Position numbers and translations under genes: made by a program | In this document: positions 1 to 10,956 of the stretch, piece by piece | How the letters are laid out: each line of letters opens with the position of its first letter | How positions within the stretch are numbered: position 1 is the first letter of the stretch | The notes under the pieces: generated by a model | Told to the model about the DNA's origin: nothing | The model's input: the letters and a program-made list of their open reading frames with translations, nothing else | Databases searched by the model: none | Origin: Tubiluchus corallicola | Taxonomy: Eukaryota; Priapulida; Priapulimorpha; Priapulimorphida; Tubiluchidae | DNA: 45,617 nucleotides | Direction: 5' to 3' | NCBI GenBank assembly: GCA_030141605.1 | Contig: JAQGDQ010000064.1 | Span: 126,001 to 171,617, forward strand

Positions 1-104
1 CCTCGGTAACAAATTACGCGCGATAAACTTTAGTAATCTCGGTAGTTAAATTGGATTTGCAAAAAACGACATAAGACGGTGGCATAGTTTGGTTGCGTTC
101 AAGA

Positions 105-211
105 ATGACTATTGCAATGGGTAAGTGGAATCAAAATCCACACATGAGGCGAGCTTCTTGTTCATACCTGAGTGGAGGATTGTGGGGAATGCCCGGTATT
201 GGACCAAACAG
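105..211 (+). CDS. candidate coding exon A (possible alternative first exon)
   Basis: An open frame from ATG at 105 (other in-frame ATGs at 117 and 144) runs 35 codons to a strong donor, CAG|GTGAGT, at 211/212, leaving two bases (AG). The peptide includes MRRASCSYLSGGLWGMPG, which is richer in Gly, Ser and Arg than the surrounding AT-rich DNA would give. It carries an RRAS basophilic-kinase consensus (PKA type). An in-frame TAA lies at 76-78, and no good acceptor precedes the ATG, so a first exon fits better than an internal one. Its phase matches the acceptor of the exon at 37981; a splice there would create a Ser codon. A second GTAAGT at 121 is a weaker competing donor. I do not recognise the protein. 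Chance cannot be excluded. Confidence 0.33.
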
Positions 212-641
212 GTGAGTCATTGAGATTATTTCCTAATTCCATAGAAACCTCCTATTTGTGAGGTTTCTGTCAAAGCTATCGCTATAAGTCAAATTCGTTT
301 GTTGTGGAATAATTTAAATGTAAGGTACGTTCACATGTATCTAGATATAAAAGCATTCAACGAGCTAGGGTCGGCTTCAATCCTCAGCACTGTTATTGCT
401 GCATAAACTTTTTCCATAAATTTTCGGTTACTGTTGCCGTCTGATAAAGAGCCTGATTTGAACTTTTTTAACCGTTACACAGAGGCCATTATATTCATGC
501 ATAAAAACCGGGAACCGGCTCATCTATAACTTGCCAAATTAATAACTGTTGACGAGTGAAAGCCAGTTTGAAAATTATATCAGTATTATTTTGTATAACT
601 GGGGCTTCATTCGCCCGAGAAGGGATTTTCACTGATATGAC
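212..641. other. no recognisable feature
   Basis: AT-rich sequence following the candidate donor. I see no long frame, repeat or RNA-like element. Confidence 0.5.
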
Positions 642-1022
642 TGCAGGCCGGATTATCCTGTAGGCTAGTATAGGCTGCAGCCTAGGGCCCCCTCAAGATT
701 GGGGGCCTTCAAGCTTTGGTGACATTTGATAAAAAATCTGTTTTTTACTTCGGTTATGTTGAAATATGTGCTAATTTGGTTTGCAATAAATAGTAGAGGG
801 GGTATTTCTTAAATAATATTTTTATTGACAAACAAAAGATAGCTATTCTAGTTTGTTTAAAGAATTTGCAATAAGTTTACTATAGGGTATGCGAATGTCG
901 CTAAATTAATCACGAGTAAAAAATATATAAGACGGGTGACGGCAAGTTAGAGGGTGGCTCCAGCTGAAAAAGCCCCATAATTTCATTAGCCTAGGGCCAC
1001 AAAAGGTCATAATCCGGGTCTG
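642..1022. mobile_element. non-autonomous hAT-like element (MITE), about 380 bp
   Basis: The left end, CAGGCCGGATTAT (644), and the reverse complement of the right end, CAGACCCGGATTAT (ending 1022), form imperfect terminal inverted repeats. Both ends have an internal CCTAGGGCC motif (682-690 and 991-999). The 8-bp flanks GATATGAC (634-641) and GGTATGAG (1023-1030) agree at 6 of 8 positions, as expected of an old hAT target-site duplication. There is no transposase inside. The interior is AT-rich. Confidence 0.42.
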
Positions 1023-1528
1023 GGTATGAGCACCGACATTTGTACATCCTTCGGAATTTGGAAGAAGTATTACAAGCCAACGTTCTACGATTTTCAAAAT
1101 TCCTTCTGGCAACTTTGCTGGTCACAGAATGCCAGTCATGGCTTCGCAATGATCATCTTTGAAAATTCCACGACATAGAAGCACTAATTAATACTATGCG
1201 GATGAAAATTACTTGCGAAATTGCGAAAATGTATTTACAGTTTCGATATTTTAGTACGACCGGTGTGTCGCGAGAGTTATGCAATTCGTAGCTCTGAGTG
1301 AGCAAATGTGGCAGTTTGGTTGACGTTGAACGAATAGTTTCCGTTCCTTAGCAATTTCCGTTTATACAACTGAGGTATGATATAAAAATTCCAAGCAAAG
1401 AGCAAATTGATGCTGACATAAACTTTTATATGTAATAATAATCTTCATTTAAAGTCGACTTTTGGATGAACAATTAAAGAACTTTTGCCGACTCTAAATA
1501 ACAACTCTACAACTACATAATAGAAAAT

Positions 1529-1690
1529 ATTATTATCCTGCTTTTACCCTAAATACCACGCCCCAGGTAGGGCAACAGCAGGTGCCATTTTTTAGAGTCT
1601 TTGGTATTACCCAGTCGCTGTATCGAACTCATGACCTCCAAGACGGAAAGCGGACGTGGACCTCCAAGACTATGTCGTCTAGTCGAATAG
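1529..1690 (-). mobile_element. degenerate tRNA-derived SINE
   Basis: On the minus strand, TGGAGGTCATGAGTTCGATAC (about 1619-1640) matches the RNA polymerase III B-box region seen in tRNA-type SINEs. It is preceded by a TCGACTAGACGACATAGTC segment that fits the A-box-to-anticodon region. A non-tRNA body with GTTGCCCTACCTGGGGCG follows, then a tail GGATAATAATATT. The stretch TCTTGGAGGTC occurs twice, about 24 bp apart, so the head carries a small internal duplication. Exact ends are uncertain. Confidence 0.45.
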
Positions 1691-2632
1691 CGAACGGCGA
1701 AGTTTGAGCAATAGCGAATAAGTAATTAAACAAGAGATAGATGATTAAAGCAATCGTGACTCCAGCATATAACAGTATACAAAGAGAACTTAGCAGGTGC
1801 GCAAAACGTATGTACAAAATTTGTACTGCTATTTAGAGACCGGAAAACACATTAACAGAAGAACTTGGCAAACACGTCAAAACAAAAATCACAGTTGATC
1901 GAAATTTCCTTCTTTCTGTTTGTAATGGCTGTCAACAATATTTGTCTAGCATTTAAGTAATCATGTGGGCTGAATGTTATAATTAAACACACCCGTCTTT
2001 TATGGAAAAAACGAAACCATATTTCCGAAGGTTATTTCTGAGTAGTCCCGAGAAAGACTAACCATTTACAGTACACTAAACATGATATACAAATATACCG
2101 TCAATTCTTTACCATTACAGGCCTACTTTAAAATACCTTAAAAAGACTTTAAACTAAAATATTGTAGTGACGCCCAATAAAATAACATGCTTTCATTTAT
2201 CAGTACTGAATATGCAAGCTGCACAATTGTTGAATAAAAAATTGTAAAAATCGATGTTCGATTTACAAAATGAACGAGAATCTAAATGAGTGGAATACAT
2301 AAAATCGCCAACTAATGCACTAATTATTCCTTTTTAGCTTGATATATAGTATTGAAAATGACGGTAATAGTCGAAGCAGTCGTTTACGCTCAATAAACAT
2401 GCTGATTCCTAAACCTGAAGCCTTACGCTATTGCATAATAAGATTTTTATTTGTGTTTTTGTCACTTCTGAACGTGAATCTTGTATTTCTAATTAGAAAG
2501 TAAACAAATTCTGGCTTGAAAAATCTAATGAGAAAACTTTGCTCATTATTGGAAACAACGCCTCTACCATCGCTTATTTGGTTCTTTAATGCCGAACGTC
2601 CTTATCGAAATGATAAGTGATCACCCGGAAAA
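1691..2632. other. no recognisable feature
   Basis: AT-rich DNA between the SINE and the tetranucleotide block. It contains only short, AT-driven frames. Confidence 0.5.
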
Positions 2633-2665
2633 GGCAGGCAGACAGACATACAGACAGACAGACAT

Positions 2666-2731
<66 letters not shown>

Positions 2732-2889
2732 TGACTGACTGACTGACTGACTGACTGACTGACTGTCTGACTGACTGACTGACTGACTGACTGACTGACT
2801 GACTGACTGACTGACTGACTGACTGACTGACTGACTGACTGACTGACTGACTGACTGACTGACTGACTGACTGACTGACTGACTGACTG

Positions 2890-2921
<32 letters not shown>

Positions 2922-3107
2922 ACGGACGGACGGACGGACGGACGGACGGACGGACGGACGGACGGACGGACGGGCAGACAGTCGGATAGACAGACAGGCA
3001 GAACAGACAGACAGATGGCAGTCGGACAGCCAGAGAGATAGACAGGCAGGCAGGCAGGTAGGAAGGATACAGACAGACTGGCAGCAGACAGATAGACTTA
3101 CAGACAA
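2633..3107. repeat. compound tetranucleotide microsatellite GACA / GACT / GACG
   Basis: About 475 bp of tetranucleotide array. (GACA)n runs to about 2728, (GACT)n from 2729 to 2912 with one CTGT interruption near 2763, and (GACG)n from 2913 to 2972. A degenerate GACA/GGCA tail extends to 3107. The three blocks differ by one base in the fourth position and have sharp boundaries. The long minus-strand frames here (repeated SVCL, SVSQ and SVRP) are artefacts of a repeat whose unit length is not a multiple of three. Confidence 0.98.
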
Positions 3108-5339
3108 CCAAATTTTCAGAAATGCTGTACCTTAGAAGCTTTATTAATAGAACAATTTATTTACAAAGCAAGCAGTTCTGTACAGTTTATGGGTAAAGCA
3201 ACCAGTTCTGTGCACAATCACTGCGACAGAAATTTTTGGGTAAAGTTAACATTGAAAATATCCCATATACTCTGTACTTGCCTTCAAATATACAGTTTAC
3301 GCAAAAAAGCGGCCTTCTGTGTAGGTTTTGATAAAATACACTAAAATCTGAGACACGCGTGGGTGGTTAAATGAAACGAGCAAGTGTTGCACGAATCTTC
3401 CAAATAGTTAAATTAAGTAGAAGCTCTTGTATGCATACATTCTCACATGAAAATGTGTAGCTTTGGCATCACCTAAAGGCCCAGTTGAATGATAACTGTA
3501 AAACAATGGCAAAGCTTAGCTACGTATGCTCCAAATTTAACTCCATCGTGACACAAAAATGGCACGTATGCCGTCTAACAAGAAATTGATGTATAACTGC
3601 CTATCTAAGCTAAAGACTTGTCCACAAAGTCTTCAATTTTCCTGAAAAAAAAACAAATTTACGCGCTAACTATAACATGTATTGGAATTGAAAAGTAAGA
3701 CAAAGATTTTTTTATTAGAAAAAAATCTGTTTTTGCGTGCTTTCGTCCTTATTTTTAATCAAAACGTTTTTTACGTGAGAATTTTTTTGAAATCAGTCTG
3801 CCGGTTTTGCTCATGTTAGAATCAGGAATGTAATTAAGCATTAACGCTGACGTTCTTCTCGTATAGATTAATAACATTTCCTTCTACCACCTCCACACTC
3901 TCAGCGACCTCTATTTAACTTGGTTCAGCCCACATTCTTGCATCGATCACTTTAGTGGCCAAGTAGGGTAAATAGCACGGGCAGGAATCTTGATTACACT
4001 GTAACCAGTCCTCCTCTTGTCAAAAGGAGACTTTTCAATAGAATATCCATTGATGACAGGATGCGATCCAATACATTCCAATGACACTAAACAGTCTCGC
4101 GTAATTAGTAATTAGACTCACACGCTAGTAGCTAACAAGCTCTACAGGGCAGATACAGAAACAGTGGGCCAACTGCGGTTAAATGAGGCTGTATACTAAG
4201 CTGGATGAAGCCCTCCATTCTTACTTTAAATGAAGTTATAGTTAATGTGTCATGTGACTATTCATTGTACGTTTGGGGGAAAGGATTTTCAGATGTGAGC
4301 ATGTGACATATGCATGGCCATTGAAAGTATTGCAAACTGAGTAGATTTAATGGCCTCTGTGAGATAAGCTATTTACATTTGACAGTAATGAGTTCAAAAA
4401 GCCTATAGTGCAGTCTTCCAAATTCCTTGTATGCGTCGTAATGCACAAGAAAAAGGATATTTACAAAAGTTGGAATCAATTAGTCAATATAATCGAATTA
4501 GCTGGCCTTAATTTTTTATTCAAAGTTTAAATTTCAGCACACAGAAAATGCTATAAAAAGTTAAAAATTTACACTAAAAAACTAAAAAATACTACATGGC
4601 ATTTTTAAAAGAGCTACTAATATATACAAAAACATAATAAAATATACGCAGAATTCAAAATTACAAGACAGCAATTAAAAACTAGTGGTTACTACAATAA
4701 TCAAATGATAGATGAGTTCGTCAATGATAGATTGGTTACTCAATGATAGATTTCTAGATAATGAATTATGATAAATTTATGAATAACGACTAATCCATAA
4801 AAAAGAGGAAGAAGACTGAGGAAAATTGAAAGAGAGAAGATGAAAATTTATGAGTAAACCAGATTCCAAGCATTGTAAGCTAAAAGTTCTAGGTTTGACT
4901 CCTATATGCAATTTTTCAGCGCCTCTTCCTTCAGTTAATTAACCGTTACGTTATCTGTTGATTTCGTATAAACCGGTAGGTTCGCTATTTCTGGCTTATC
5001 ACAGTTTATTGTCTAAGAAAATCATGAATTTTGAGCAAGTTCATAAGCTTTACAGAAATATCTGCTTTCTAGAGGAAAAAATGACGAAATTTTGTCTACT
5101 ACCTTTGGTGCAGAATAACTACACATTTTTTCTTATATGCGAATTCTACAGTTTCTGCAAACCTTTTTACTCAATTCAATGCAAACATGCTTATATTGTT
5201 TTTGTTTTTGTCACCACATACTTTACATTCTTCTTCGTAGATTGATACTTCGTATTCAGTGCATCGCGTGTGCAATAAACATCCTTAATTCGCTGCAGTA
5301 AACGGCCTCAATAGGAATCCCCAGCATAAACTCAACACC
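3108..5339. other. no recognisable feature
   Basis: More than 2 kb of AT-rich sequence without a recognisable gene, RNA or transposon. The 95-codon plus-strand frame at 4958-5245 is rich in Phe, Tyr and Leu and lacks motifs, so it is most likely chance. A sequence resembling a B-box (GGTTTGACTCC at 4892) has no matching A-box. Confidence 0.45.
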
Positions 5340-5500
5340 AGTCAGCCAAACCACGGTCAGTTCTTTGATCATTGAGAAGGTGTTTTGTTGCAGTAATATG
5401 GCTACTATAACGACTCATGACTACAGCTTTATACGTGGACAGTTTTATCGCCGGGACGTACTGATTTATAGCGTCGCTGCTCGACTGTTTATCACATTTA
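5340..5500 (-). pseudogene. possible LINE reverse-transcriptase C-terminal relic
   Basis: The minus-strand frame contains INQYVPAIKLSTYKAVVMS followed by RYSSHITATKHLL. The first part resembles the post-catalytic segment of non-LTR retrotransposon proteins (a TKLxxYKAVVLxxLLYG-like stretch). The second resembles the following 'YxRHxxxLNxFH' stretch, with the LLYG segment missing. The match is from memory of the family pattern, short and imperfect. If real, this is a small truncated relic. Chance is a serious alternative. Confidence 0.25.
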
Positions 5501-6420
5501 CGCCTTTGCTTGGCTTCATGGTCGCTCAAAGGTGATAGTCTTAACGGTTTTTCCTTATTCTACCACCATTTTTTCCATCACTCGCATTTTGTGAGGCTGT
5601 TAAACTGAACAAAGTGTTCATTGATTAATTGCAGCATTCAGGTGGCCCGGCAAAATTGAAATAAAAAGTGAACAAACACTGATTTCTTGAGACATAGAAT
5701 GGGAGTGCACGCGCAGAATTATCGTGTTTGTCAGAGGCTGCAGACTGATTTCAGTCACACAACTGCGTTCACGGTAATTGACGATTTTAGAGTCCAAATC
5801 ACTATCGCTTGATAGCAACTCAAACTGTTTATGTGATTATCAAACTGACTCACAAAACTGCCGTAGTTTTGAGATTAATGAAACGATCTTATTCAAGTCG
5901 AATGTCATACGAAGTATTTGTGCTCTTTGTGCTTTTTTAACATGAGAGTGATACAATGTTGCTTGTCGCCTTTTCGGATGAAGATTTAAATGTCTTAACT
6001 TGAAGCCAAACGAAGATAACACAGAGCTGGACCTTTAATCTATTTTAATTCCACACAGGCATGTGGACCAGAATCTGCTGAGTTCTTCTTCAATGTGTGG
6101 AAGATTGAGCGAAAATTTTGAAGTGTTTACTGTGTAGATCATAAAAATTAGATGTGATGGTATTTTTAAATCGTAAAGAGCAGCGGAGAGACATGTCTTA
6201 AAGTAAATCATTTTAAAATTTTTGACATAGTAATCATAAGTTGAAAGACCCTTTGGTAGTATCATGATTTATTTCTTGAGATCTTAAATATGTCGACTGT
6301 GTCCTGTAACAAAATTTGTAAAGATACATTTCGTCAGTAAATATCAGAAATATATGAATTTTTAAAAAATGAAGTCGATCATCGTGAAAAATGAGCTTGC
6401 AAGAAAAAAGAAATTGCTAA
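5501..6420. other. no recognisable feature
   Basis: Only short minus-strand frames of 60-76 codons with no motif. No repeat is visible. Confidence 0.45.
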
Positions 6421-6555
6421 GCAACTCATCTGACGCGAAAAGGAAAGGATAAAGCAACGATATGTGATGGATTGGGGACCAGTAGGAATTGGATAAGTCA
6501 AACTTTTATCAGAAAAAACTTGGCGCCAGTTTCTTGGTTGCACTTCCAGTTCAAA

Positions 6556-6599
6556 ATGTTGACATACAGAAGGCAAAGTTTACCTGCGACATCACCCAT
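6556..6599 (+). CDS. candidate coding exon B (possible alternative first exon)
   Basis: ATG at 6556 opens 14 codons, MLTYRRQSLPATSP, followed by AT and a strong donor, CAT|GTAAGTATG, at 6599/6600. It leaves two bases, like exon A. It carries an RRQS kinase consensus, the same tetrapeptide as the exon at 37981. The frame is already open from 6421, so about 60 codons precede the donor without a stop, which is long for such AT-rich sequence. A pyrimidine-rich stretch ending in AG at 6549 could also act as an acceptor, giving a 50-bp internal exon in the same frame. A minus-strand frame overlaps. The product is not recognised. Confidence 0.3.
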
Positions 6600-6601
6600 G
6601 T

Positions 6602-7726
6602 AAGTATGTTATAAAGATTACAGTAACTCGGTTACAATATATGACTGGATATTGAATATGGATGTCGGAGTTGCAAAAGTCGAAATCGTTTCTGAAAGCA
6701 ATTTTTTGGTTTTCACACTAGAGAAGTTTTCAAGTGTTATACTTTTTTTAACACTGAAGTTACTTATATTTGGCTGTGCGAAAAATTTTAACTCGTAGTA
6801 ATTTTACAGCACACATATTTTTTACAAACGTTATTTCGCAAACGTTTTCGTAATAAACGCATCATGATGAAACACACAATCAACCCAAATAACGTTCTTG
6901 TCATGGCGTTTCGCGTTTGACGCGACGCCATAATTCTGTGAAACGAGAAGATAAATTACTGTAGAGCGATGTAAAACACACATTAGATAATTAAATACTA
7001 CATGCTATAAGTGAATCTGTGCTCTCACTATATCCATAACAGAAAAGTAATCGTGAGGTGTCTTTTATGGAATTTAGGGAGCGATGGTACCTTTCCCTAT
7101 GACACCAACCTTTTCTTGCACTTTTATTAGTTCATCGGCTCAACAATCACATTCACTTTATTACTGCCTATATAAGCTGCAGTTTATTAAGAGATTGTGC
7201 TGATGCATTACAATAGTCCAGCGACACTACACCACATTAGTTTATGTCAGCAAATATTGCTAATGCTATACAAATAATAAATCACGGTTCAATTTAACCA
7301 GCATTAAACCTTAAAGTAAACCAATCCTCCGTCATGCTACAGAAATAAAACGGTCTCCAATATAAACAAAATTACAAATAAAGGCATGAAATGCTGGACA
7401 GAGGTGACTGAACTATTAAGTCTAGCGCCCAGATGGTAAAAAAATTAAGTTTGGTAATTCAAATTTTGTCTATGCCTCTCTTTAATCATCTTTTCACAAG
7501 GTCATTCTGAAATTTTGGTGTCTTGGTTTGTGTGTAGGATTCTACTGTCTACTCCACAGACCATTCTATAAAATTCTGTACATGTCTGACCATCTGGCTC
7601 GTTGAGATAGTAAGTCTTTAAATAAGACACTTTAACGAAATGAAGACTTGAAACTTAATTTTCCATATCGTAGATCTTTCTTAATTTTGTATTAATTCAG
7701 AGTGGTTAAATAAAGAAAAACGTCCC
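6602..7726. other. no firm feature
   Basis: AT-rich DNA. One splice-like segment, 7560-7609, sits between CCACAG and GTAAGTC. Only one of its frames is open and its phase does not match the other candidates, so it is not annotated as an exon. Confidence 0.4.
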
Positions 7727-7860
7727 ATGGCTCTGATGATGATGGTGATGATGATAATGATGATGATGATGATGATGATAATGATGATGACGATGATGAT
7801 GACAACGATGACGACGATGGTAATGATGATGATAATGATGATGATGATGATAATGATGAT

Positions 7861-7891
<31 letters not shown>

Positions 7892-7925
7892 GTAATGATG
7901 ATGATGATGATGATGGTAGTGAGAG
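7727..7925. repeat. (GAT)n-type trinucleotide microsatellite with 72-bp higher-order duplication
   Basis: An imperfect TGA/GAT array of about 200 bp with GAC and GGT variants. The segment starting at 7777 is repeated from 7849, giving a 72-bp period. The order of GAC, AAC and GGT interruptions is conserved apart from AAC versus GAC. The overlapping frames on both strands (poly-Met, poly-Ile, poly-Ser) come from the repeat. Confidence 0.95.
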
Positions 7926-8151
7926 TAGCATAATTGTACATCTGGGGCCTACGCAAAGTAAATCAGTGGGCTCCCATCATTCAAATGTAAAATTTTCGCG
8001 GCTTGTCGGATGCACCACAATTTTTAAACTCAGGTTATAAAACTATCACAACATAACTTAGGTTTTTTCTTCGTGATTTCACTTCTTCTTGACTAAGGGC
8101 CTCTTCAATCTGTGATAAGGAAAGGGTAGTTTAATGCGCAAATGTAAGCAG

Positions 8152-8216
8152 ATGCATAATGTAATGCTTTTGACGCATAATGTAAATTCGCTGCGACACA
8201 TAATGTAATGCATGTC
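8152..8216. repeat. short tandem of CATAATGTAA units
   Basis: Three near-identical copies of a 10-13 bp unit (CATAATGTAA, two followed by TGC) occur within 65 bp, spaced about 20 bp apart. Confidence 0.6.
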
Positions 8217-8393
8217 ATAACGGATACTTTAATAATTCATTCAGCTTACAGCGATAGGTCATTAATTTTCTGAACTTCCAAAGCAAAATCATTTAGTGTC
8301 AAAATTTGACGATTTTTTTAAGTTAATGAGGTAAATAAATTCAAACTATATCGGATCGTGCCTTTTTCTTTTTAGTTTATAACTTATAATGAT

Positions 8394-8394
<1 letters not shown>

Positions 8395-8434
<40 letters not shown>

Positions 8435-8447
8435 CGTCGTTGTTGTT
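8395..8447. repeat. (TTG)n microsatellite
   Basis: About 17 TTG units with a short TCG interruption near the right end. Confidence 0.95.
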
Positions 8448-8501
8448 AAAGAAAAACAGTATTTAATTAAAAACTTTTGTTGTCATCAGTTAAATAAGAT
8501 G

Positions 8502-8634
8502 CTGACTGACCGACTGACTGACTGTCTGACTAACAGACAGACAGACATGCAGACGGACGGACGGACAGACAGACAGACAGACAGACGGATGGACGGACGG
8601 ACGGACAGACATACAGACAGACTGACTGACTGAC
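8502..8634. repeat. compound GACT / GACA / GACG microsatellite, second locus
   Basis: A shorter array built from the same three tetranucleotides as the 2.6-3.1 kb block. The order is roughly GACT, GACA, GACG, GACA, GACG, GACA, GACT, giving a near-symmetric arrangement. The minus-strand frame over it is a repeat artefact. Confidence 0.95.
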
Positions 8635-8678
8635 TTTGCTATACAGTTGCTTGTTGTGATTTTTTTAGTTTCCAACAG

Positions 8679-8711
8679 AATTGTGACGCAGTCGCATTTA
8701 TCCTACTCACG
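8679..8711 (+). CDS. candidate 33-nt cassette exon
   Basis: A good pyrimidine tract and acceptor (TTTTTTTAGTTTCCAACAG, ending 8678) is followed after 33 bp by a moderate donor, ACG|GTACGT. Read in the phase shared by the other candidates (two bases carried in, two carried out), it encodes IVTQSHLSYS. Its length and phase would let it be included or skipped without changing the frame. The donor is weak and the exon is short, so this could easily be chance. Confidence 0.17.
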
Positions 8712-8998
8712 GTACGTAATACTAACAAAAGAAAAGCGAAGCTGCACTCTGGACATTTCCATAGTATAACGAGAATTGCAGGGCTTCATTTTGGCAATTT
8801 CCATAGTCTAATGAGAAAAGTCAGGGAAATGTATTTGACAATACATTTCCCTAGTATAATTACACTCACACATACACACACGCTAATAAATTTTTCACTT
8901 TCTTATAACTCGATCATTGTCCACGGTTTCTCGATCATAGCTCGTAAATTTACAGGTGTTTTCAGTTCGGCCTGCTGCATTTAGTTTCGTTAATTACA

Positions 8999-9085
8999 AT
9001 GTCTGCTACTAGAGAGCAGCACAGATCGATGTTCCGTTCACGAAGTTATGATAGCTCCGCAGCAAGTGGGAAAGCCAGGGTTTAA
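8999..9085 (+). CDS. 28-codon ORF with coding-like composition, unknown
   Basis: ATG to TAA encodes MSATREQHRSMFRSRSYDSS and eight further residues. The Arg/Ser/Ala-rich composition is unlike translated AT-rich background. No convincing donor lies inside it: GTGGGA and GTTTAA near its end are poor. It is either a very short ORF, an exon with a non-consensus donor, or chance. No family is recognised. Confidence 0.14.
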   Translation: MSATREQHRSMFRSRSYDSSAASGKARV

Positions 9086-10371
9086 ATTGAAAATAAAGCT
9101 CTAAACTCTATGTGGAATCTTCGAGTAGTATTGGTGTATGCAAAACTAGTGACCAGTTGTGTAGACGACTACATCACAATTAAAATACATTGTGTACAGT
9201 GTGTGCTAGTAACACAGGATTAAAACTAGACTCTTGCAATGTGTAACGCATGAACGTTAAAATCAAATATATAATTATAATTTTTCACTTAAAACGGTTT
9301 TGAGTGTCAGATACAGCGTGTCGCTGACAAATCATGTTAGTAAACCTTGTACATGCACATTTTATATTATACATTTTAATCATTAATTTGGAAATCTTAA
9401 TTTTCACAAGAATGCATCACGCACTGAAAACAACATAATTTTATTAAAGACTCGAACATTTGAATATATTCATATTTATGACTATTCAAGTGTGCAAGTC
9501 TACGACAAAATTATGATATTTTCAGTGGCCATTGTTACATTTAATTTTGATGTTATAGCAGAACTAAACAGCTCGTGTGACTTCGTGTAGCTGAAAGGAA
9601 AAGGCAGTTGGTCGGTCGACGTCTCTATAGCAGCAACTCTCTTAGACTGTATAGATATAACTACAGACATCTGTGTTCTATATAAAAAGCATCCTATAAC
9701 TAATGTTGTTTCTTCAGCATTTGGTGAATAAACTATTATTTCTCAGTTCTCGTTATTTTAGATTCACCACTGCAAGCAGTAATGGGTTTTGGTGGTCTCC
9801 ACCACAATCCGCGCGGTCTAGTTTAATCATCATAGCGCAACTCTCGATGTTCCAAACAAATTCTGTGTTTCGAGAACACTTGTCAAAAACGGTCTTTTTT
9901 GTCACTAATTAACAAAATCATCAGATTCAAACTTTATTCGCAGAAATCGTATTTCTCGCGAGAAGAGTAAATGAACCCAAATTCTTTATTGTGTCACATG
10001 AAAGGATTTTAATTGTTTTATTTGTTTTAATTATTGTACATAGTGCTTGCATAACAGGTTTGAATTATGTTTATTTTAAAGTGCTTTTTACTTCTTATTA
10101 AGGTACTGACAGTATGGAGACATTTGTTCATCACCATTTAAACTTAAATTTAAAGGCATTTTTGGGACATAAATAAAAATCTAATTTGTATTATAGTCAC
10201 AGTAGTCAGAAAAACTAGGTTAGGTTAGCTATAAGCCTATAACTAGTAATTGTGAAATTTACAAGTGTAGTGCTATTTATCGAATAGTTTTTAGCTTCTA
10301 ATAGGACCACGTTTCATGTTTTCTGATTTACTGCAATAATATACTACCTGTGCGTCACAAATTAATAAAAA
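9086..10371. other. no recognisable feature
   Basis: AT-rich sequence with short frames only. Confidence 0.45.
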
Positions 10372-10956
10372 GTGCGAAAAACCGTTAAACATGTTAAAGG
10401 AAAACAGGTTGATTTTTCATAGCTTGCTGTATTCTGAAGGATGGTAAATAGTATACATTTTAAAGCCTGCAATAACACCAAAGTGTTTCAGATATTGAAC
10501 AATAAACAATGGCTTAAAAACTTAATAAACGTTGTTAAACACTGTTGTTAAACAGTCGGTGAATTCAACTATTGATGACGCCACAACGGAATATAATTTT
10601 CAAGAACGCAAACATTCGACGAGAGTATTGTACGTGTTTGCAAATGCGAAAATTGAAATACAGCGCTACTGTCAGACGATTTCACTACAAATGTGTGTTA
10701 CGTCAGAAACGAACTGACACGTACAGCGCTTGTTTTTTGTGCAACGCAGTTCCGAAATGTAGGCGCTGTATGGGGGATGTGACTATATCTGACTAGGGAA
10801 TGGCGAAATCTACGTAACTGGGCGTGATCATGAAACTAAACTTCTGTGGTAACAATTCTTTCACATAAGTCACTCTTAAAAACAATTATAGTATTACTTT
10901 ATACATTAAATTATTTTGAGCTTTAGTTTAAAATTGGGCCCTGTTTCCGTTTGAAG
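10372..10956 (+). repeat. dispersed repeat family, copy 1 (unclassified transposon-like)
   Basis: This segment aligns by eye, with the same order of blocks, to the reverse complements of 19258-19490 and 32447-33124. Shared landmarks include AAAGGAAAACAGG, GATTTTTCATA, a CAACTATTGATGAC box, ACATAATTTTCAA, an AAATGTAGG box near 10757, and AACAATTCTTTCAC near 10851. The divergence is consistent with old copies of one interspersed element of 600-700 bp. The short frame at 10572-10796 resembles the matching frame in copy 3 (both contain an NIIF motif near the start). No clear terminal inverted repeats are visible. Confidence 0.6.

Noticed and set aside
2586-3111. Long minus-strand frames (169-173 codons) rich in Ser, Val, Gln, Cys and Pro
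   Set aside because: They are translations of the tetranucleotide array, are open in more than one frame, and show no non-repetitive coding part.
7560-7609. 50-bp segment between CCACAG and GTAAGTC
   Set aside because: Two frames are closed and the open one does not match the phase of the other candidates.
7681-7956. Poly-Ile, poly-Ser and poly-Met frames on both strands
   Set aside because: Artefacts of the (GAT)n microsatellite.
10215-10228. TTAGG-like telomeric motif (AGGTTAGGTTAG)
   Set aside because: Only about two units, so no basis for a telomeric or interstitial telomere call.
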